From IMG/VR virus record IMGVR_UViG_3300030331_000318, positions 1-55,157 of that record: a DNA stretch of 55,157 nt. One strand, written 5' to 3'. A program made the translations under genes and the position numbers. The notes beneath the pieces were generated by a model. The model made no database searches. It was not told the origin of the DNA and saw only the letters and a program-made list of their open reading frames with translations. Below, in pieces: positions 16,313-25,450 of this stretch. This DNA is from a virus. Within the stretch, counting starts at the first letter, position 1. The number at the start of each line of letters is the position of its first letter.

Positions 16313-16770
16313 AAAAGAAAAAAATGATGGGCGGCAAAAAAACTAAAGTCGCTAAAAAAATGATGGGTGGTAAAAAAACCAAGATCATGAAAGGCGGTAA
16401 AAAAGCTAAAATTATGAAAGGTGGTAAAAAAACCAAAGTCAATAAATTGCGTGGTGGTATGAAAACCAAAGTCAAAAAAATGGCTGTAGGCAAAACACCG
16501 CCAATATCAAGAGGACCTAGAGGTTCTGGTCAACCGCCAAGAGTATCTGGTGGTAGTGATTTCTTACCTAAACCATCTAAACCACCAGTTCGTAAACCTG
16601 TACGAGGTCAAAAAGTAAAACCTAAAGGTGCAAGTGGTAGAAAAGATTCTATGGGTAGAAGCATGATGGCAGCAGGAGGCGTAGGTAAATTACGAAAAGG
16701 CATGAAAGCTGGCAAAGTAGTAAGTTTTCAAGACTACGTTAAAAGTATGTTTGGTGGCGGAAAAACATAA
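16285..16770 (+). CDS. Lys/Gly-rich repeat protein, probable nucleic-acid binder
   Basis: A 161-residue, extremely basic protein. The first 65 residues are about six imperfect repeats of GGKKTK(V/I)xK separated by Met (for example MMGGKKTKVAKK, MKGGKKAKIMKG). The C-terminal half contains basic Pro/Gly stretches and a helical end (SFQDYVKSMFGGG). The ribosome site AGGAGGAAAG lies inside the upstream gene. The composition suggests DNA or RNA binding, perhaps condensation of packaged DNA; no family is certain. Confidence 0.7.
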   Translation: MAGTKKSKVKKKKMMGGKKTKVAKKMMGGKKTKIMKGGKKAKIMKGGKKTKVNKLRGGMKTKVKKMAVGKTPPISRGPRGSGQPPRVSGGSDFLPKPSKPPVRKPVRGQKVKPKGASGRKDSMGRSMMAAGGVGKLRKGMKAGKVVSFQDYVKSMFGGGKT

Positions 16771-16790
16771 ACCAGTAAATATTTGAATAT

Positions 16791-17081
16791 ATGTCTAGAT
16801 CAAAAAAAGATTCAAGACTAAAAAAAGCAGGTGTTAGTGGGTACAATAAACCAAAACGTACCCCTAAACACCCTACTAAGTCTCATGTCGTTGTTGCTAA
16901 AGATGGTGACAAAATTAAAACTATTAGATTTGGACAACAAGGTGTGAGAGGTGCAGGTAAGAGTCCTAAGTCAAAAAAAGACAAGGCTAGAAGAAAATCT
17001 TATTATGCAAGACATAATGCACAAGATAAAAACCCTAGCAAGTTAAGTGCTAGATATTGGTCGCATAAAGTAAAATGGTAA
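16791..17081 (+). CDS. Basic small protein conserved in marine phages
   Basis: A 96-residue Lys/Arg/Ser-rich protein (MSRSKKDSRLKKAGVSGYNK) with a core KTIRFGQQGVRGAGK and C-terminal SARYWSHKVKW. I recognise this pattern from many marine phage genomes as a small conserved protein of unknown role. It ends in TAATG shared with the next frame. Likely nucleic-acid binding. A copy of the ACCAGTWAATATT motif lies 20 nt upstream. Confidence 0.7.
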   Translation: MSRSKKDSRLKKAGVSGYNKPKRTPKHPTKSHVVVAKDGDKIKTIRFGQQGVRGAGKSPKSKKDKARRKSYYARHNAQDKNPSKLSARYWSHKVKW

Positions 17082-17188
17082 TGTCTAGAGCAAACTTTGG
17101 AGTTCTTACTAGAAAAGCTCCTGCATCTAAAAAAAAGTTTCATGAGAAAAAACAGAGAACCAAAAAAAGGAACAGGAAAAAAACCTAA
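17081..17188 (+). CDS. Short basic frame overlapping the next gene; possible 5' part of a frameshifted gene
   Basis: A 35-codon frame starting at the TAATG overlap with the gene upstream (MSRANFGVLTRKAPASKKKF). It shares 47 nt with the start of the next frame. The sequence before residue 23 would join smoothly to the next frame if one A were lost from the A6 run at 17147-17152. So it may be an independent peptide, the true N-terminus of the next protein by +1 frameshift, or the result of an indel error in assembly. Confidence 0.4.
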   Translation: MSRANFGVLTRKAPASKKKFHEKKQRTKKRNRKKT

Positions 17189-17429
17189 AGGTAGTAGTCG
17201 TAGACTTTATACTGATGAAAATCCTAAAGATACAGTTGGTATAAAATTTGCTACACCTACAGATGCAAGAAAAACTGTAGCTAAAGTAAAAAGGATTAAT
17301 AAGCCTTATGCTAGAAAGATACAAATACTTACTGTGCTTGAGCAAAGAGCAAAAGTTTCAGGCAAAAATGAACAAGCAAAGATAGCAAAAAAAGGTAAAG
17401 AAGCAATAAGGAGACAGCATGGCAAGTAG
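17142..17429 (+). CDS. Basic small protein conserved in marine phages
   Basis: A 95-residue protein from ATG 17142 (MRKNREPKKGTGKKPKGSS) with conserved-looking RRLYTDENPKDTVGIKFATP and a C-terminal Lys-rich helix. The frame is open upstream to a TTG at 17097, but that start has no support. I recall similar phage proteins having an N-terminal RANFG-type extension, which here lies in the other frame (17081). It overlaps the next gene by 11 nt. Role unknown, probably nucleic-acid binding or virion-internal. Confidence 0.6.
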   Translation: MRKNREPKKGTGKKPKGSSRRLYTDENPKDTVGIKFATPTDARKTVAKVKRINKPYARKIQILTVLEQRAKVSGKNEQAKIAKKGKEAIRRQHGK

Positions 17430-18111
17430 TGGAACAACTACATTTAATTTAGATTTATCAGATATTATGGAAGAAGCATATGAATTATGCGGATTAACTA
17501 TGCGTTCAGGCTATGATTATAGAACAGCAAGACGAGCCTTAAATCTTATATTTTTAGAATGGCAAAATAAAGGTTTAAATCTTTGGAAGATAGAACAAGC
17601 AACTCAAGCTTTAACTGCAGGCACAAGCAGTTATGCAGCTGAAACTTCTGCTTTAGAAATAGTAGATGCTTTTATAAGAACAGATAGTGGTGATACAGAT
17701 AAACAGTTTGATCAGCAACTTACAAGAATATCTAGAACACAATATAATCATCAAGCAAAAAAATTAACACAGGGCAAACCTACTCAGTTTTTTGCAGATA
17801 AAGGTACAGGTGGTATCAATATAGTTTTATGGTCTACACCTGATAGTGCTCAAACTTATACTTTAGTTTATGATTACATTAAAAGAATAGAAGATGCAGG
17901 CAATGTCGCAACAAACAATGCTGATGTTCCTGCTAGATATTTACCATGTTTAACTTATGCTTTAGCTTACAATATTGCTTGTAAAGAACCTGAAGCACAG
18001 AATAGAGTTAATATGATAAGAGGTAGATATATGGAACTCTGGAACGAAGTTTCTGATGCTGATAGAGAAAGAGCAGCTGTAAAATTTGTACCAGGCAATA
18101 ATGTTTATTAA
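17419..18111 (+). CDS. Head-to-tail adaptor / P22 gp4-like neck protein (putative)
   Basis: A 230-residue protein. DLSDIMEEAYELCGLTMRSG at residues 9-28 and the following helix RRALNLIFLEWQNKGLNLW are the pattern seen in portal-ring adaptor proteins of P22-like podoviruses. Later parts (RISRTQYNHQAKK, DVPARYLPCLTYALAY) match the helical bundle expected. The adaptor would extend the portal and connect to the tail. Call rests on pattern memory and gene order. Confidence 0.65.
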   Translation: MASSGTTTFNLDLSDIMEEAYELCGLTMRSGYDYRTARRALNLIFLEWQNKGLNLWKIEQATQALTAGTSSYAAETSALEIVDAFIRTDSGDTDKQFDQQLTRISRTQYNHQAKKLTQGKPTQFFADKGTGGINIVLWSTPDSAQTYTLVYDYIKRIEDAGNVATNNADVPARYLPCLTYALAYNIACKEPEAQNRVNMIRGRYMELWNEVSDADRERAAVKFVPGNNVY

Positions 18112-18113
18112 TT

Positions 18114-18428
18114 ATGGCATATGCAAAAAGTACAAAAGCATTAGGAATATGTGATAGGTGTGGTTTTACTTACAAACTTAATGATCTTAAGTATGAAGTA
18201 CAGAATGAAACTAGAAATGGTTTAAGAGTTTGTCATAATTGTTTTGATCCTGATCAACCTCAATTTAAAGTAGGAAGATTAAATACAGCTGACCCTATGG
18301 CTTTGTTTGATCCTAGAACAGATAGTGGAGAAAAAATATCAACTCAATACTATGGATTTAATCCTGTTAGTAGCACTGGTAATATATTAAGAGGAAAAAT
18401 AGGAAAGGTTAAAATAGTAATATCATGA
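18114..18428 (+). CDS. Small zinc-finger-like virion-region protein
   Basis: A 104-residue protein with CDRC at residues 13-16 and CHNC near 40-43, a four-Cys zinc site. After it comes a DPDQPQFK stretch that I know from conserved phage proteins beside the neck genes. It overlaps the next gene by 4 nt. It likely contributes to neck assembly; direct evidence is lacking. Confidence 0.6.
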   Translation: MAYAKSTKALGICDRCGFTYKLNDLKYEVQNETRNGLRVCHNCFDPDQPQFKVGRLNTADPMALFDPRTDSGEKISTQYYGFNPVSSTGNILRGKIGKVKIVIS

Positions 18429-19066
18429 CATACGCAGAATTAAAAAGTGCAATACAAAATTATTTACAAAATTCTGAAACACAATTTGTTTCAGACTTGC
18501 CTACTATAATTAAGCAAGCAGAAAATAGAATATTAAAAACAGTTAAGCTTCCAGTATTTAGAAAAAATGTTACTGGTACTTTAACTTCAGGTAACGAATA
18601 TTTAGCAACTCCTACAGATTTTTTAGATAATTATTCTTTATCTTTTACAAATAGTAGTGAACAAACATTTTTATTATTTAAAGATGTAAATTTTATTAGA
18701 GAAGCTTATCCAAATAAATCTACGACAGGATTACCAAAACACTATGCTATTTTTGATAATACAAGTTTTATAGTAGGTCCTACACCTAATAGTAATTTTA
18801 CTGTAGAGCTACATTATTTTTATAGCCCAACATCAATTACAGCAGGTGCAGATAGCGGAACTACCTGGTTATCAACAAATGCCGAAAATGCTTTACTTTA
18901 TGGTTCATTACTTGAAGGTTATACTTATATGAAAGGTGAGCCTGATATCATGCAAATGTATGAAAAAAGATATGAACAAGCATTAGTTAGATTAAAAACT
19001 TTAGCTGAAGGTGAAAATACAACTGATCATTATAGAGATGATCAATACAGGATAAAAAGAAGTTAA
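18425..19066 (+). CDS. Phage neck/tail adaptor-type structural protein
   Basis: A 213-residue protein starting MTYAELKSAIQNYLQNSETQ. The build (N-terminal helices, FRKNVTGTLTSGNEYLATP strand, mid-domain with GLPKHYAIFDNTSFIVGPTP, late helices ENALLYGSLLEGYTYMKGEP) is the common phage adaptor-type fold found beside the neck in podoviruses and siphoviruses. Placed between two other neck-type genes with 4-nt and 1-nt overlaps. Exact position in the tail is not known. Confidence 0.65.
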   Translation: MTYAELKSAIQNYLQNSETQFVSDLPTIIKQAENRILKTVKLPVFRKNVTGTLTSGNEYLATPTDFLDNYSLSFTNSSEQTFLLFKDVNFIREAYPNKSTTGLPKHYAIFDNTSFIVGPTPNSNFTVELHYFYSPTSITAGADSGTTWLSTNAENALLYGSLLEGYTYMKGEPDIMQMYEKRYEQALVRLKTLAEGENTTDHYRDDQYRIKRS

Positions 19067-19356
19067 TGATTAGTGTTGATGGAGTTCCTGAGCTAGGAAC
19101 AGTAGATGTAAAAACAACACATAATGAAGGTTTAAGTCCTGAATATTGGGCTGAAAGAATAGTAGAAAAAATAGTTTCAGTTAGTAATAAGGCTGATCCT
19201 ATGGTACAAGCACAGGCTAATGCTTTTAAAGATGTAATACATCAAACTATTTTACTATATTTAAAACAGGCTATAGCAAGTGATAGAGCTACTGTAGCAG
19301 GATTATTAGATAAACAAGGTCATGAAGAAATGGCTAAAATTATAAGGAGATTGTAA
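19066..19356 (+). CDS. Small helical hypothetical protein of the neck block
   Basis: A 96-residue protein: a short N-terminal strand (MISVDGVPELGTVDVKTT) and a helical body. Phage neck blocks often carry one small helical protein here. One-base overlaps join it to both neighbours, so it is surely cotranslated with them. No specific function can be given. Confidence 0.6.
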   Translation: MISVDGVPELGTVDVKTTHNEGLSPEYWAERIVEKIVSVSNKADPMVQAQANAFKDVIHQTILLYLKQAIASDRATVAGLLDKQGHEEMAKIIRRL

Positions 19357-19787
19357 TGGCAATAACACAAGCGATGTGTACATCTTTTAAAAAGGAACTT
19401 TTAGAAGGAGTCCATAACTTTAAAAATTCAGGTGGTAATGATTTTAAACTAGCTTTATATACAAGTTCAGCTAGTTTAGGTGCAAGTACCACAGCATATA
19501 CGACAAGTAATGAAGTAAGTGGTACAGGTTATACTGCAAAAGGAGCAAGTTTAACTAGAGTTGATCCATCTACTTCAGGTACAACTGCATTAACAGATTT
19601 TTCAGATTTAACATTTAGCACTGCCACTATAACTGCTAGAGGTGCTTTGATATTCAATGATACAGCATCAGGTGATCCAGCAGTTGCAGTATTAGATTTT
19701 GGTGGCGATAAGACATCAACAGCAGGAGACTTTACTATACAGTTTCCTACAGCTGATGCATCAAATGCTATTATTAGAATAGCTTAA
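19356..19787 (+). CDS. Virion structural protein, marine phage type
   Basis: A 143-residue Thr/Ser-rich beta protein starting MAITQAMCTSFKKELLEG. The pattern FKLALYTSSASLGASTTAY and YTAKGASLTRVDP is familiar from structural proteins of marine phages that lie just before tail fibres. It is likely a tail or fibre-base protein. Identity beyond this is uncertain. Confidence 0.65.
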   Translation: MAITQAMCTSFKKELLEGVHNFKNSGGNDFKLALYTSSASLGASTTAYTTSNEVSGTGYTAKGASLTRVDPSTSGTTALTDFSDLTFSTATITARGALIFNDTASGDPAVAVLDFGGDKTSTAGDFTIQFPTADASNAIIRIA

Positions 19788-19793
19788 TAGAAT

Positions 19794-20555
19794 ATGGCTA
19801 TTATCAACGGCTGGGGTAGAGGTACCTGGGGTCAAGGAGAATGGTCAAATCCAATACCTGTTGAAGTTACTGGTGTTGCAGGAACAACTGCACTAGGTAA
19901 TGAAACAGTCGTTGCAAAAGCTACAGTTGCAGTAACAGGAGTATCTGCAACAACTGTACTTGGAAATGAAACAGTAATAGGTATAGCTAATGTTTCTGTT
20001 ACAGGAAATGTTGGTACTTCTGCTTTAGGTAATGAAACTGTAGCAGCTAGTGCAAATACTGCTGTCACAGGTAATGTTGGAACAAGTGCATTAGGTAATG
20101 CAATAACTGCTGGTGCAGCAGTAACAGGAGTATCAGGTTCTGCTTCTATAGGAACTTTAGGAGATGAATCTGTAACAGCAGCAGCTAATGTGGCAGTTAC
20201 AGGATTAACAGGAACTAGTGGACTAGGAAGTATTAGTTTAATTACAAATAATATTCTAAGTCCTGATGGTTTATCTGCAGAAGCATTATTAAACTCTGCA
20301 ACTGTAATAGCAAAAGCAAATATAGATGTTACAGGTATTTTAGGCACATCTGAATTAAATATTGTAAATGTTTGGGGTCTAGTAGATGATGCACAAACAG
20401 CTGATTATGCAAATGTAGATGATGCACAAACTCCAAATTATACAGATGTAGACAGTTCACAAACACCAACTTATGGAAATGTGGATGATTCACAAACAGC
20501 AAATTATAATAATATAGATACATCTCAAGTACCAAACTGGGAAGAGGTGGCATAA
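19794..20555 (+). CDS. Tandem-repeat structural protein, likely tail appendage
   Basis: A 253-residue protein. After an N-terminal Trp/Gly motif (GWGRGTWGQGEW) come about six imperfect repeats of 22-24 residues with the core VTGxxGTxxLGNETV. The last 55 residues are five shorter repeats of about 11 residues of the form VDxxQTxxYxN. Both types suggest a fibrous or beta-solenoid appendage. It lies directly before the tail fibre gene, so it may be a fibre base or a second fibre. Confidence 0.65.
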   Translation: MAIINGWGRGTWGQGEWSNPIPVEVTGVAGTTALGNETVVAKATVAVTGVSATTVLGNETVIGIANVSVTGNVGTSALGNETVAASANTAVTGNVGTSALGNAITAGAAVTGVSGSASIGTLGDESVTAAANVAVTGLTGTSGLGSISLITNNILSPDGLSAEALLNSATVIAKANIDVTGILGTSELNIVNVWGLVDDAQTADYANVDDAQTPNYTDVDSSQTPTYGNVDDSQTANYNNIDTSQVPNWEEVA

Positions 20556-20567
20556 CAAGGAAAATTT

Positions 20568-23500
20568 ATGGCAACTTATGTAAATGATTTAAGACTCAAA
20601 GAAATAGCTACAGGTGATGAAGCAGGCACCTGGGGTACTTCTACGAATACTAATTTAGAACTTATAGCAGAAGCATTTAGTTTTGGCACAGAAGCCATAA
20701 CTACAAATGCTGATACGCATACAACAACAATAGCAGATGGAGCAACTGATCCAGGTCGTTCTTTTTATTTAAAATATACAGGTACACTTGATAGTGCCTG
20801 TACTATTACTATTGGTCCGAATACTGTTTCTAAGTTTTGGCTGATAGAAAATGGAACATCTGGTTCTCAAAATATTATTATTTCACAGGGTTCAGGAGCA
20901 AATGTCACAATTCCTCCAGGAGAAGTTAAAGCAGTTTATTCAGATGGTGCTGGTTCAGGAGCAGCTGTAGTAGATGCTTTTGCTGGTTTAAAGGTATCAG
21001 ATGCAGCTCAAACAAACATTACAAGTCTTGGCACCCTTACAACTCTTACAGTAGATGATATAACAATTAACGGGTCAACTATCTCTGATGCAGGTGATTT
21101 AACTATTGATGTAGGTGGAGATATTAAATTAGACGCTGATGGTGGAGACATCAAATTTGCAGATGGTGGAACAGTTATAAGTTTGCTTAGTATGGCAAAC
21201 AGCGATACTACTATTAGCACAAATGTATCAGATAAAGACATTATCTTTAAGGGGTTTGATGGTGGTTCTGCAATTACAGCTCTCACACTTGATATGTCAG
21301 CAGCAGGTGCGGCTACATTTAACAATCAAGTAACTATCGGCTCAGGCTCTAATTTAATTAATGCTGGCAATATGACTATTGATGTAGGTGGAGACTTAAC
21401 TCTAGATGCAGATGGTGGCGACATAATATTTAGTGATGGTGGTAGTGAGAAAGCTAGATTTACTTCAACAGGCTTAGGCATAGGAACGACTTCGCCAAGT
21501 AAAAAGTTAGATGTTGTAGGCACAGCTAACATATCTGGCATAACAACAATAGGTGATACAGCTACAGGTTTAAAGTTTATTATTGATTCAACAGATATAT
21601 TTAGAATTGATGGTGTTGATACAGGTGGTAATGGTTTTAATTCTATCCATTTAAGAGCTGATGGTACTGATGGTCTATTTATAGAAAAAGATACAAACAA
21701 CATTGGTATCGGAACTTCTTCGCCAAGTTATGATTTACATATTTCTGATACAAGTGCTTCTGCACTATTAGCACTTACAGCTTCTGCTTCTAGTAATGCT
21801 GGTATTTTCTTTGGTGATTCAGATGTGATTAATATTGGTAGAATTGTTTATGACAATTCAACTAACTCTTTAGCAACCTTCACTAATGGCACTGAACGTA
21901 TGCGAATAGACAGTTCAGGCACAGCTATGGTAGGAACTACTGTCTCTGGTGTTGCTGGTGGCTCAAATCAAGGTATAAACTTACATGGACAACATGGTGC
22001 AATTGAAGCATCTCGTGCTAACAACAAATCACTATTCCTTAATAGATATGGTAGTGATGGTAAAATTGCAGAATTTAGAAAAGATGGTTCAGTAGTTGGT
22101 AATATTGGTACTATTTTTGGTGACTTGACTATCGGTGATGCTGATGTGGCTCTTAGATTTGACACAGGTGCAGGTTTAATACCTTGGAATATTTCAACTA
22201 ATGCTTCTACTAATAATGCCATAGACTTAGGTGCATCATCAGCAAAATTCAAAGACCTCTACCTCGGTGGTAATGCTGATATAGCAGGCAACGTAGGCAT
22301 AGGAACTGATTCGCCAGCACAAAAGCTAGAAGTAGCTGGTCGTGTCAGAGCAACAACCGACCCAACCTTTGAAGTTTTTGAATCATCTAGTAAACGAGGC
22401 GGTATTCAATGGGATAGTACAAATGACAACACTAATATATTCTCTGTAGGTGGAGATATTAGATTTGATATGAGTGGTGAAAAAGCTCGTATTAATTCTT
22501 CAGGCTCACTATTAGGTGGTATAACTGCACAAGTAGGAATAGGTGGTACACCAACAGATGCCAATTCATTTGAATTATCTAGGGGTTATTTAAACTTAGC
22601 TAGAGACGATACAGCAAATGCTAAACAAATTACATTTGGTAAGAATGGTGCTGTTCATTCATTCATTGAAACAACTTCATCAGGCTTAAATATCGGTGGT
22701 GCTAACGTAGGGATCGGAGAAACCGCACCTCTTGTTCCGTTACATATTTCAAGAGATTCCGCTTCTGGTGAGAATATTGCCTTTTTACTAGACAACAACA
22801 ACACTACTGCTGGTAATGAAATAGGTATGTTGTTTAGAAGTGCTGTCGGTTCAACAAATACTGATTTTCAAATAACAGGTATTTCTAATGCCGCAAATGA
22901 TATGGATTTAACTTTCCAATCTGATGGCTCAACAGAAAGAGTAAGGTTTACAGCAGACGGACTTGTAGGTATCGGCACATCAAGTCCTTCAGAGAAATTA
23001 CATATAGTTCAATCTACATCAGACAATCTAACTTTAAAACTTGAACAAGATAATGCTTCGTATGAATCTTGGTTTGAAACTAATTCTCAAGATGGAGGCT
23101 TTTTTAGGGCAGGTATCAGCACAAATAGTAATGATTTTTCTTTCTTTAATACTGACCAAGGTTCTTATAGATGGTTTTTAAGTGCTTCTGAAAAAATGCG
23201 ACTTGATTCTTCAGGTCGTTTGGGGATTGGCACATCAAGTCCTGAAGGTAAACTTGATGTTGATGCAGATTCAAACCAAGTTGCTTTTATGTCCAGAGAT
23301 ACAGGTTCTGCTACTTATCCAGCTTTCGGTTTTGCTGGGCAAGTAGATTCTAACGGAAATAGAGGTACTGGTATATTTTTAGCTTCTGATGGTGTTTTAG
23401 CATTTGCTGCTCATAGTGCAGAACGCATGAGAATAGACAGTTCAGGGAATGTCACAGTAAGGTCAGGCGGCAAATTAATAGCCAACAGAACCGATAATGC

Positions 23501-24896
23501 GATTGGTGGCGAGATAAGCTATGAAGCAGGTTCAGGTTGGAAGATTAATGATGCTAATGGTGATGGTACTAGATTCTTTACAGGTTCAACTGAAAGGGCT
23601 AGGTTTGATGGTTCTGGTAATTTGGGGATCGGTACAGCAAGTCCAAGCAAATTACTTCACATGAAAGGTTCGGCAGCCCAAATTAGAATTGAAGATAGTG
23701 ATGGTACAAATCAAATAGCAGATATAGCTAGTGATTCAGGTGATATGCTTATTACAAGCAGAAACAATACCTCAAACGGACAAATACGTTTCAGAAGATT
23801 CAACGGAACTACAGTCTCAGAATCTGCTAGGTTCGACAGTTCTGGTAATTTGGGGATCGCCACAACCTCACCTTCATCTAAATTACATATCGTTGGTGAT
23901 GCTAGGATAGTAAGTTCTACAGAAAACGGAACTTCGCAATTTGGTATTTATAATGCTAATACTGATCCTGATTCTGAACAATTCTTTGTGGCTATGAATG
24001 GTTCAGGTGTTCAATTAGGAAATAGGAGAAGTAATTTTTTAGATTTCTTTACCGACAATTCAAATAAAATGAGGATAACTTCTGGTGGAAATGTAGGAAT
24101 CGGCACAACCAGTCCAGAAGATAAACTTCATGTTTCAGGCACAGTTAAAATAACTGCTAATGGTTTATCAGATAAACATATTTTATTAGATGATAGTGGT
24201 GGAGATGCTGCTGGAGTAATAGGTGTTGACGATGGACTACTAACTATATCTTCTTCAAATGGCACAAGCACAGGTTCTATTGTATTTTCTAAGTCTAATA
24301 CTTCTGGTGCTTTTGAAAGTGCCAGAATAGATGGTTCAGGTAATTTTCTAATTAACAGAACTTCTCAAATAGGCACTAACAAGGTGTCAATAAACTATGA
24401 CAGTAGTGGCAAAGGTGTAGCAGTTAATCAGGCTTTCTCTGGTTCTGGTACTTTTATGAACTTTTTAATCTCTGCTACAACGATAGGTAGTATTTCAACA
24501 GATGGTAGTTCAACAGCTTACAATACATCATCTGATGCCAGACTAAAAGACATTACAGGGTCTGCTAGAGGTTTAGAAGTTATTAATGAACTCAACCCTG
24601 TTGCTTACGACTGGAAAGCAGATGGTAAGTCTGATGAAGGCTTGATAGCTCAAGAAGTTAAAGAGCTAGTACCTAACGCAGTGTCAGAAACCGAAGAAGG
24701 TTATTACCAAATGGATTATTCTAAGTTGGTAGTACATTTAGTTGCTGCTATAAAAGAGCAACAAAAAGAAATAAAAGAACTTCAAAAAAACTCACATACT
24801 CCAAAAAATTTAGAGGATATGAGTGGCTATAAAGATTTGAAAGAAACTATTGATAATCTTATAGACGAAGTTAAGCTATTAAAAGGAGGAAACTAA
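20568..24896 (+). CDS. Tail fibre with C-terminal S74 self-cleaving chaperone
   Basis: A 1442-residue receptor-binding-type fibre. The body contains many repeats with GIGTSSPSxKL and RMRIDSSGN motifs, typical of marine phage fibres. Near residue 1320 begins an S74-family intramolecular chaperone: SSDARLKD provides the catalytic Ser, followed by a conserved region with GLIAQEVKELVPNAV and a C-terminal coiled coil (AAIKEQQKEIKELQ). This chaperone trimerises the fibre and is then cut off. AAGGA precedes the ATG. The fibre would bind the host surface. Confidence 0.9.
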   Translation: MATYVNDLRLKEIATGDEAGTWGTSTNTNLELIAEAFSFGTEAITTNADTHTTTIADGATDPGRSFYLKYTGTLDSACTITIGPNTVSKFWLIENGTSGSQNIIISQGSGANVTIPPGEVKAVYSDGAGSGAAVVDAFAGLKVSDAAQTNITSLGTLTTLTVDDITINGSTISDAGDLTIDVGGDIKLDADGGDIKFADGGTVISLLSMANSDTTISTNVSDKDIIFKGFDGGSAITALTLDMSAAGAATFNNQVTIGSGSNLINAGNMTIDVGGDLTLDADGGDIIFSDGGSEKARFTSTGLGIGTTSPSKKLDVVGTANISGITTIGDTATGLKFIIDSTDIFRIDGVDTGGNGFNSIHLRADGTDGLFIEKDTNNIGIGTSSPSYDLHISDTSASALLALTASASSNAGIFFGDSDVINIGRIVYDNSTNSLATFTNGTERMRIDSSGTAMVGTTVSGVAGGSNQGINLHGQHGAIEASRANNKSLFLNRYGSDGKIAEFRKDGSVVGNIGTIFGDLTIGDADVALRFDTGAGLIPWNISTNASTNNAIDLGASSAKFKDLYLGGNADIAGNVGIGTDSPAQKLEVAGRVRATTDPTFEVFESSSKRGGIQWDSTNDNTNIFSVGGDIRFDMSGEKARINSSGSLLGGITAQVGIGGTPTDANSFELSRGYLNLARDDTANAKQITFGKNGAVHSFIETTSSGLNIGGANVGIGETAPLVPLHISRDSASGENIAFLLDNNNTTAGNEIGMLFRSAVGSTNTDFQITGISNAANDMDLTFQSDGSTERVRFTADGLVGIGTSSPSEKLHIVQSTSDNLTLKLEQDNASYESWFETNSQDGGFFRAGISTNSNDFSFFNTDQGSYRWFLSASEKMRLDSSGRLGIGTSSPEGKLDVDADSNQVAFMSRDTGSATYPAFGFAGQVDSNGNRGTGIFLASDGVLAFAAHSAERMRIDSSGNVTVRSGGKLIANRTDNAIGGEISYEAGSGWKINDANGDGTRFFTGSTERARFDGSGNLGIGTASPSKLLHMKGSAAQIRIEDSDGTNQIADIASDSGDMLITSRNNTSNGQIRFRRFNGTTVSESARFDSSGNLGIATTSPSSKLHIVGDARIVSSTENGTSQFGIYNANTDPDSEQFFVAMNGSGVQLGNRRSNFLDFFTDNSNKMRITSGGNVGIGTTSPEDKLHVSGTVKITANGLSDKHILLDDSGGDAAGVIGVDDGLLTISSSNGTSTGSIVFSKSNTSGAFESARIDGSGNFLINRTSQIGTNKVSINYDSSGKGVAVNQAFSGSGTFMNFLISATTIGSISTDGSSTAYNTSSDARLKDITGSARGLEVINELNPVAYDWKADGKSDEGLIAQEVKELVPNAVSETEEGYYQMDYSKLVVHLVAAIKEQQKEIKELQKNSHTPKNLEDMSGYKDLKETIDNLIDEVKLLKGGN

Positions 24897-24897
24897 A

Positions 24898-25242
24898 ATG
24901 GCGATATCTTATACATGGGATGTAAACACTATGGATACATACCCATCAAAAAGCGGAAAATCAAATGTAGTACATAATGTGCACTGGAGACTAAAAGGCA
25001 CTGATGATACTAATAAAGACTCAGAGGGTAATGCACAAGTTGCAGAAGTCTATGGCTCACAAGCGTTAGATACATCTGATTTGTCTTCATTTGTAAATTG
25101 GTCTAGTCTTGATGCAGCAAAAGTTCAAAGCTGGGTTGAAGCAGCTATAGGGTCTGATGAAATTACAGCTCTTAAAGCAGCAATTGATGCTCAGATAGCT
25201 GAGAAAGTTACACCAACAAGTGTTTTAAAAACATTAAGTTAG
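24898..25242 (+). CDS. Small protein following the tail fibre
   Basis: A 114-residue protein starting MAISYTWDVNTMDTYPSKSG. This opening is well known to me from short phage proteins encoded after tail fibres; their role is not settled, with fibre assembly or attachment as the usual guess. An AAAGGAGGAAACTAAA site, inside the fibre's final codons, drives translation. The spacing to the fibre stop is one base. Confidence 0.65.
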   Translation: MAISYTWDVNTMDTYPSKSGKSNVVHNVHWRLKGTDDTNKDSEGNAQVAEVYGSQALDTSDLSSFVNWSSLDAAKVQSWVEAAIGSDEITALKAAIDAQIAEKVTPTSVLKTLS

Positions 25243-25249
25243 GAGCAAC

Positions 25250-25450
25250 ATGAGTGACGAAAATTTTTATGTAAACGTATTACAGCTAATTGATGTTGCA
25301 AGCAAAAGAGGTGCTTGGAACGGACCTGAGTTGGGAGCAGTTGCAGAAATTAGAAATTCTGTAGTTGAAAAATTAAAGGCTTTAAATGCAGATGTAGAAG
25401 AAAATGTTGAAAAATTATCTTCAGATGTAGAGGAAGCAGGAGAAGAATAA
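25250..25450 (+). CDS. Small helical acidic protein
   Basis: A 66-residue protein of predicted helices ending in an acidic tail (SSDVEEAGEE). A TAGGAGCAAC ribosome site precedes its ATG. It overlaps the next small membrane protein by one base. Its function is unknown; phages often have such a protein just after the fibre genes. Confidence 0.6.
   Translation: MSDENFYVNVLQLIDVASKRGAWNGPELGAVAEIRNSVVEKLKALNADVEENVEKLSSDVEEAGEE

Noticed and set aside
19832-20347. Long leftward frame opposite the repeat protein
   Set aside because: Antisense shadow of the tandem repeats (PVT-rich mirror of VTG repeats); no ribosome site.
21008-22252. Several leftward open frames within the tail fibre gene
   Set aside because: They are antisense shadows produced by the repetitive fibre sequence; composition mirrors the sense codons and no start signals are present.
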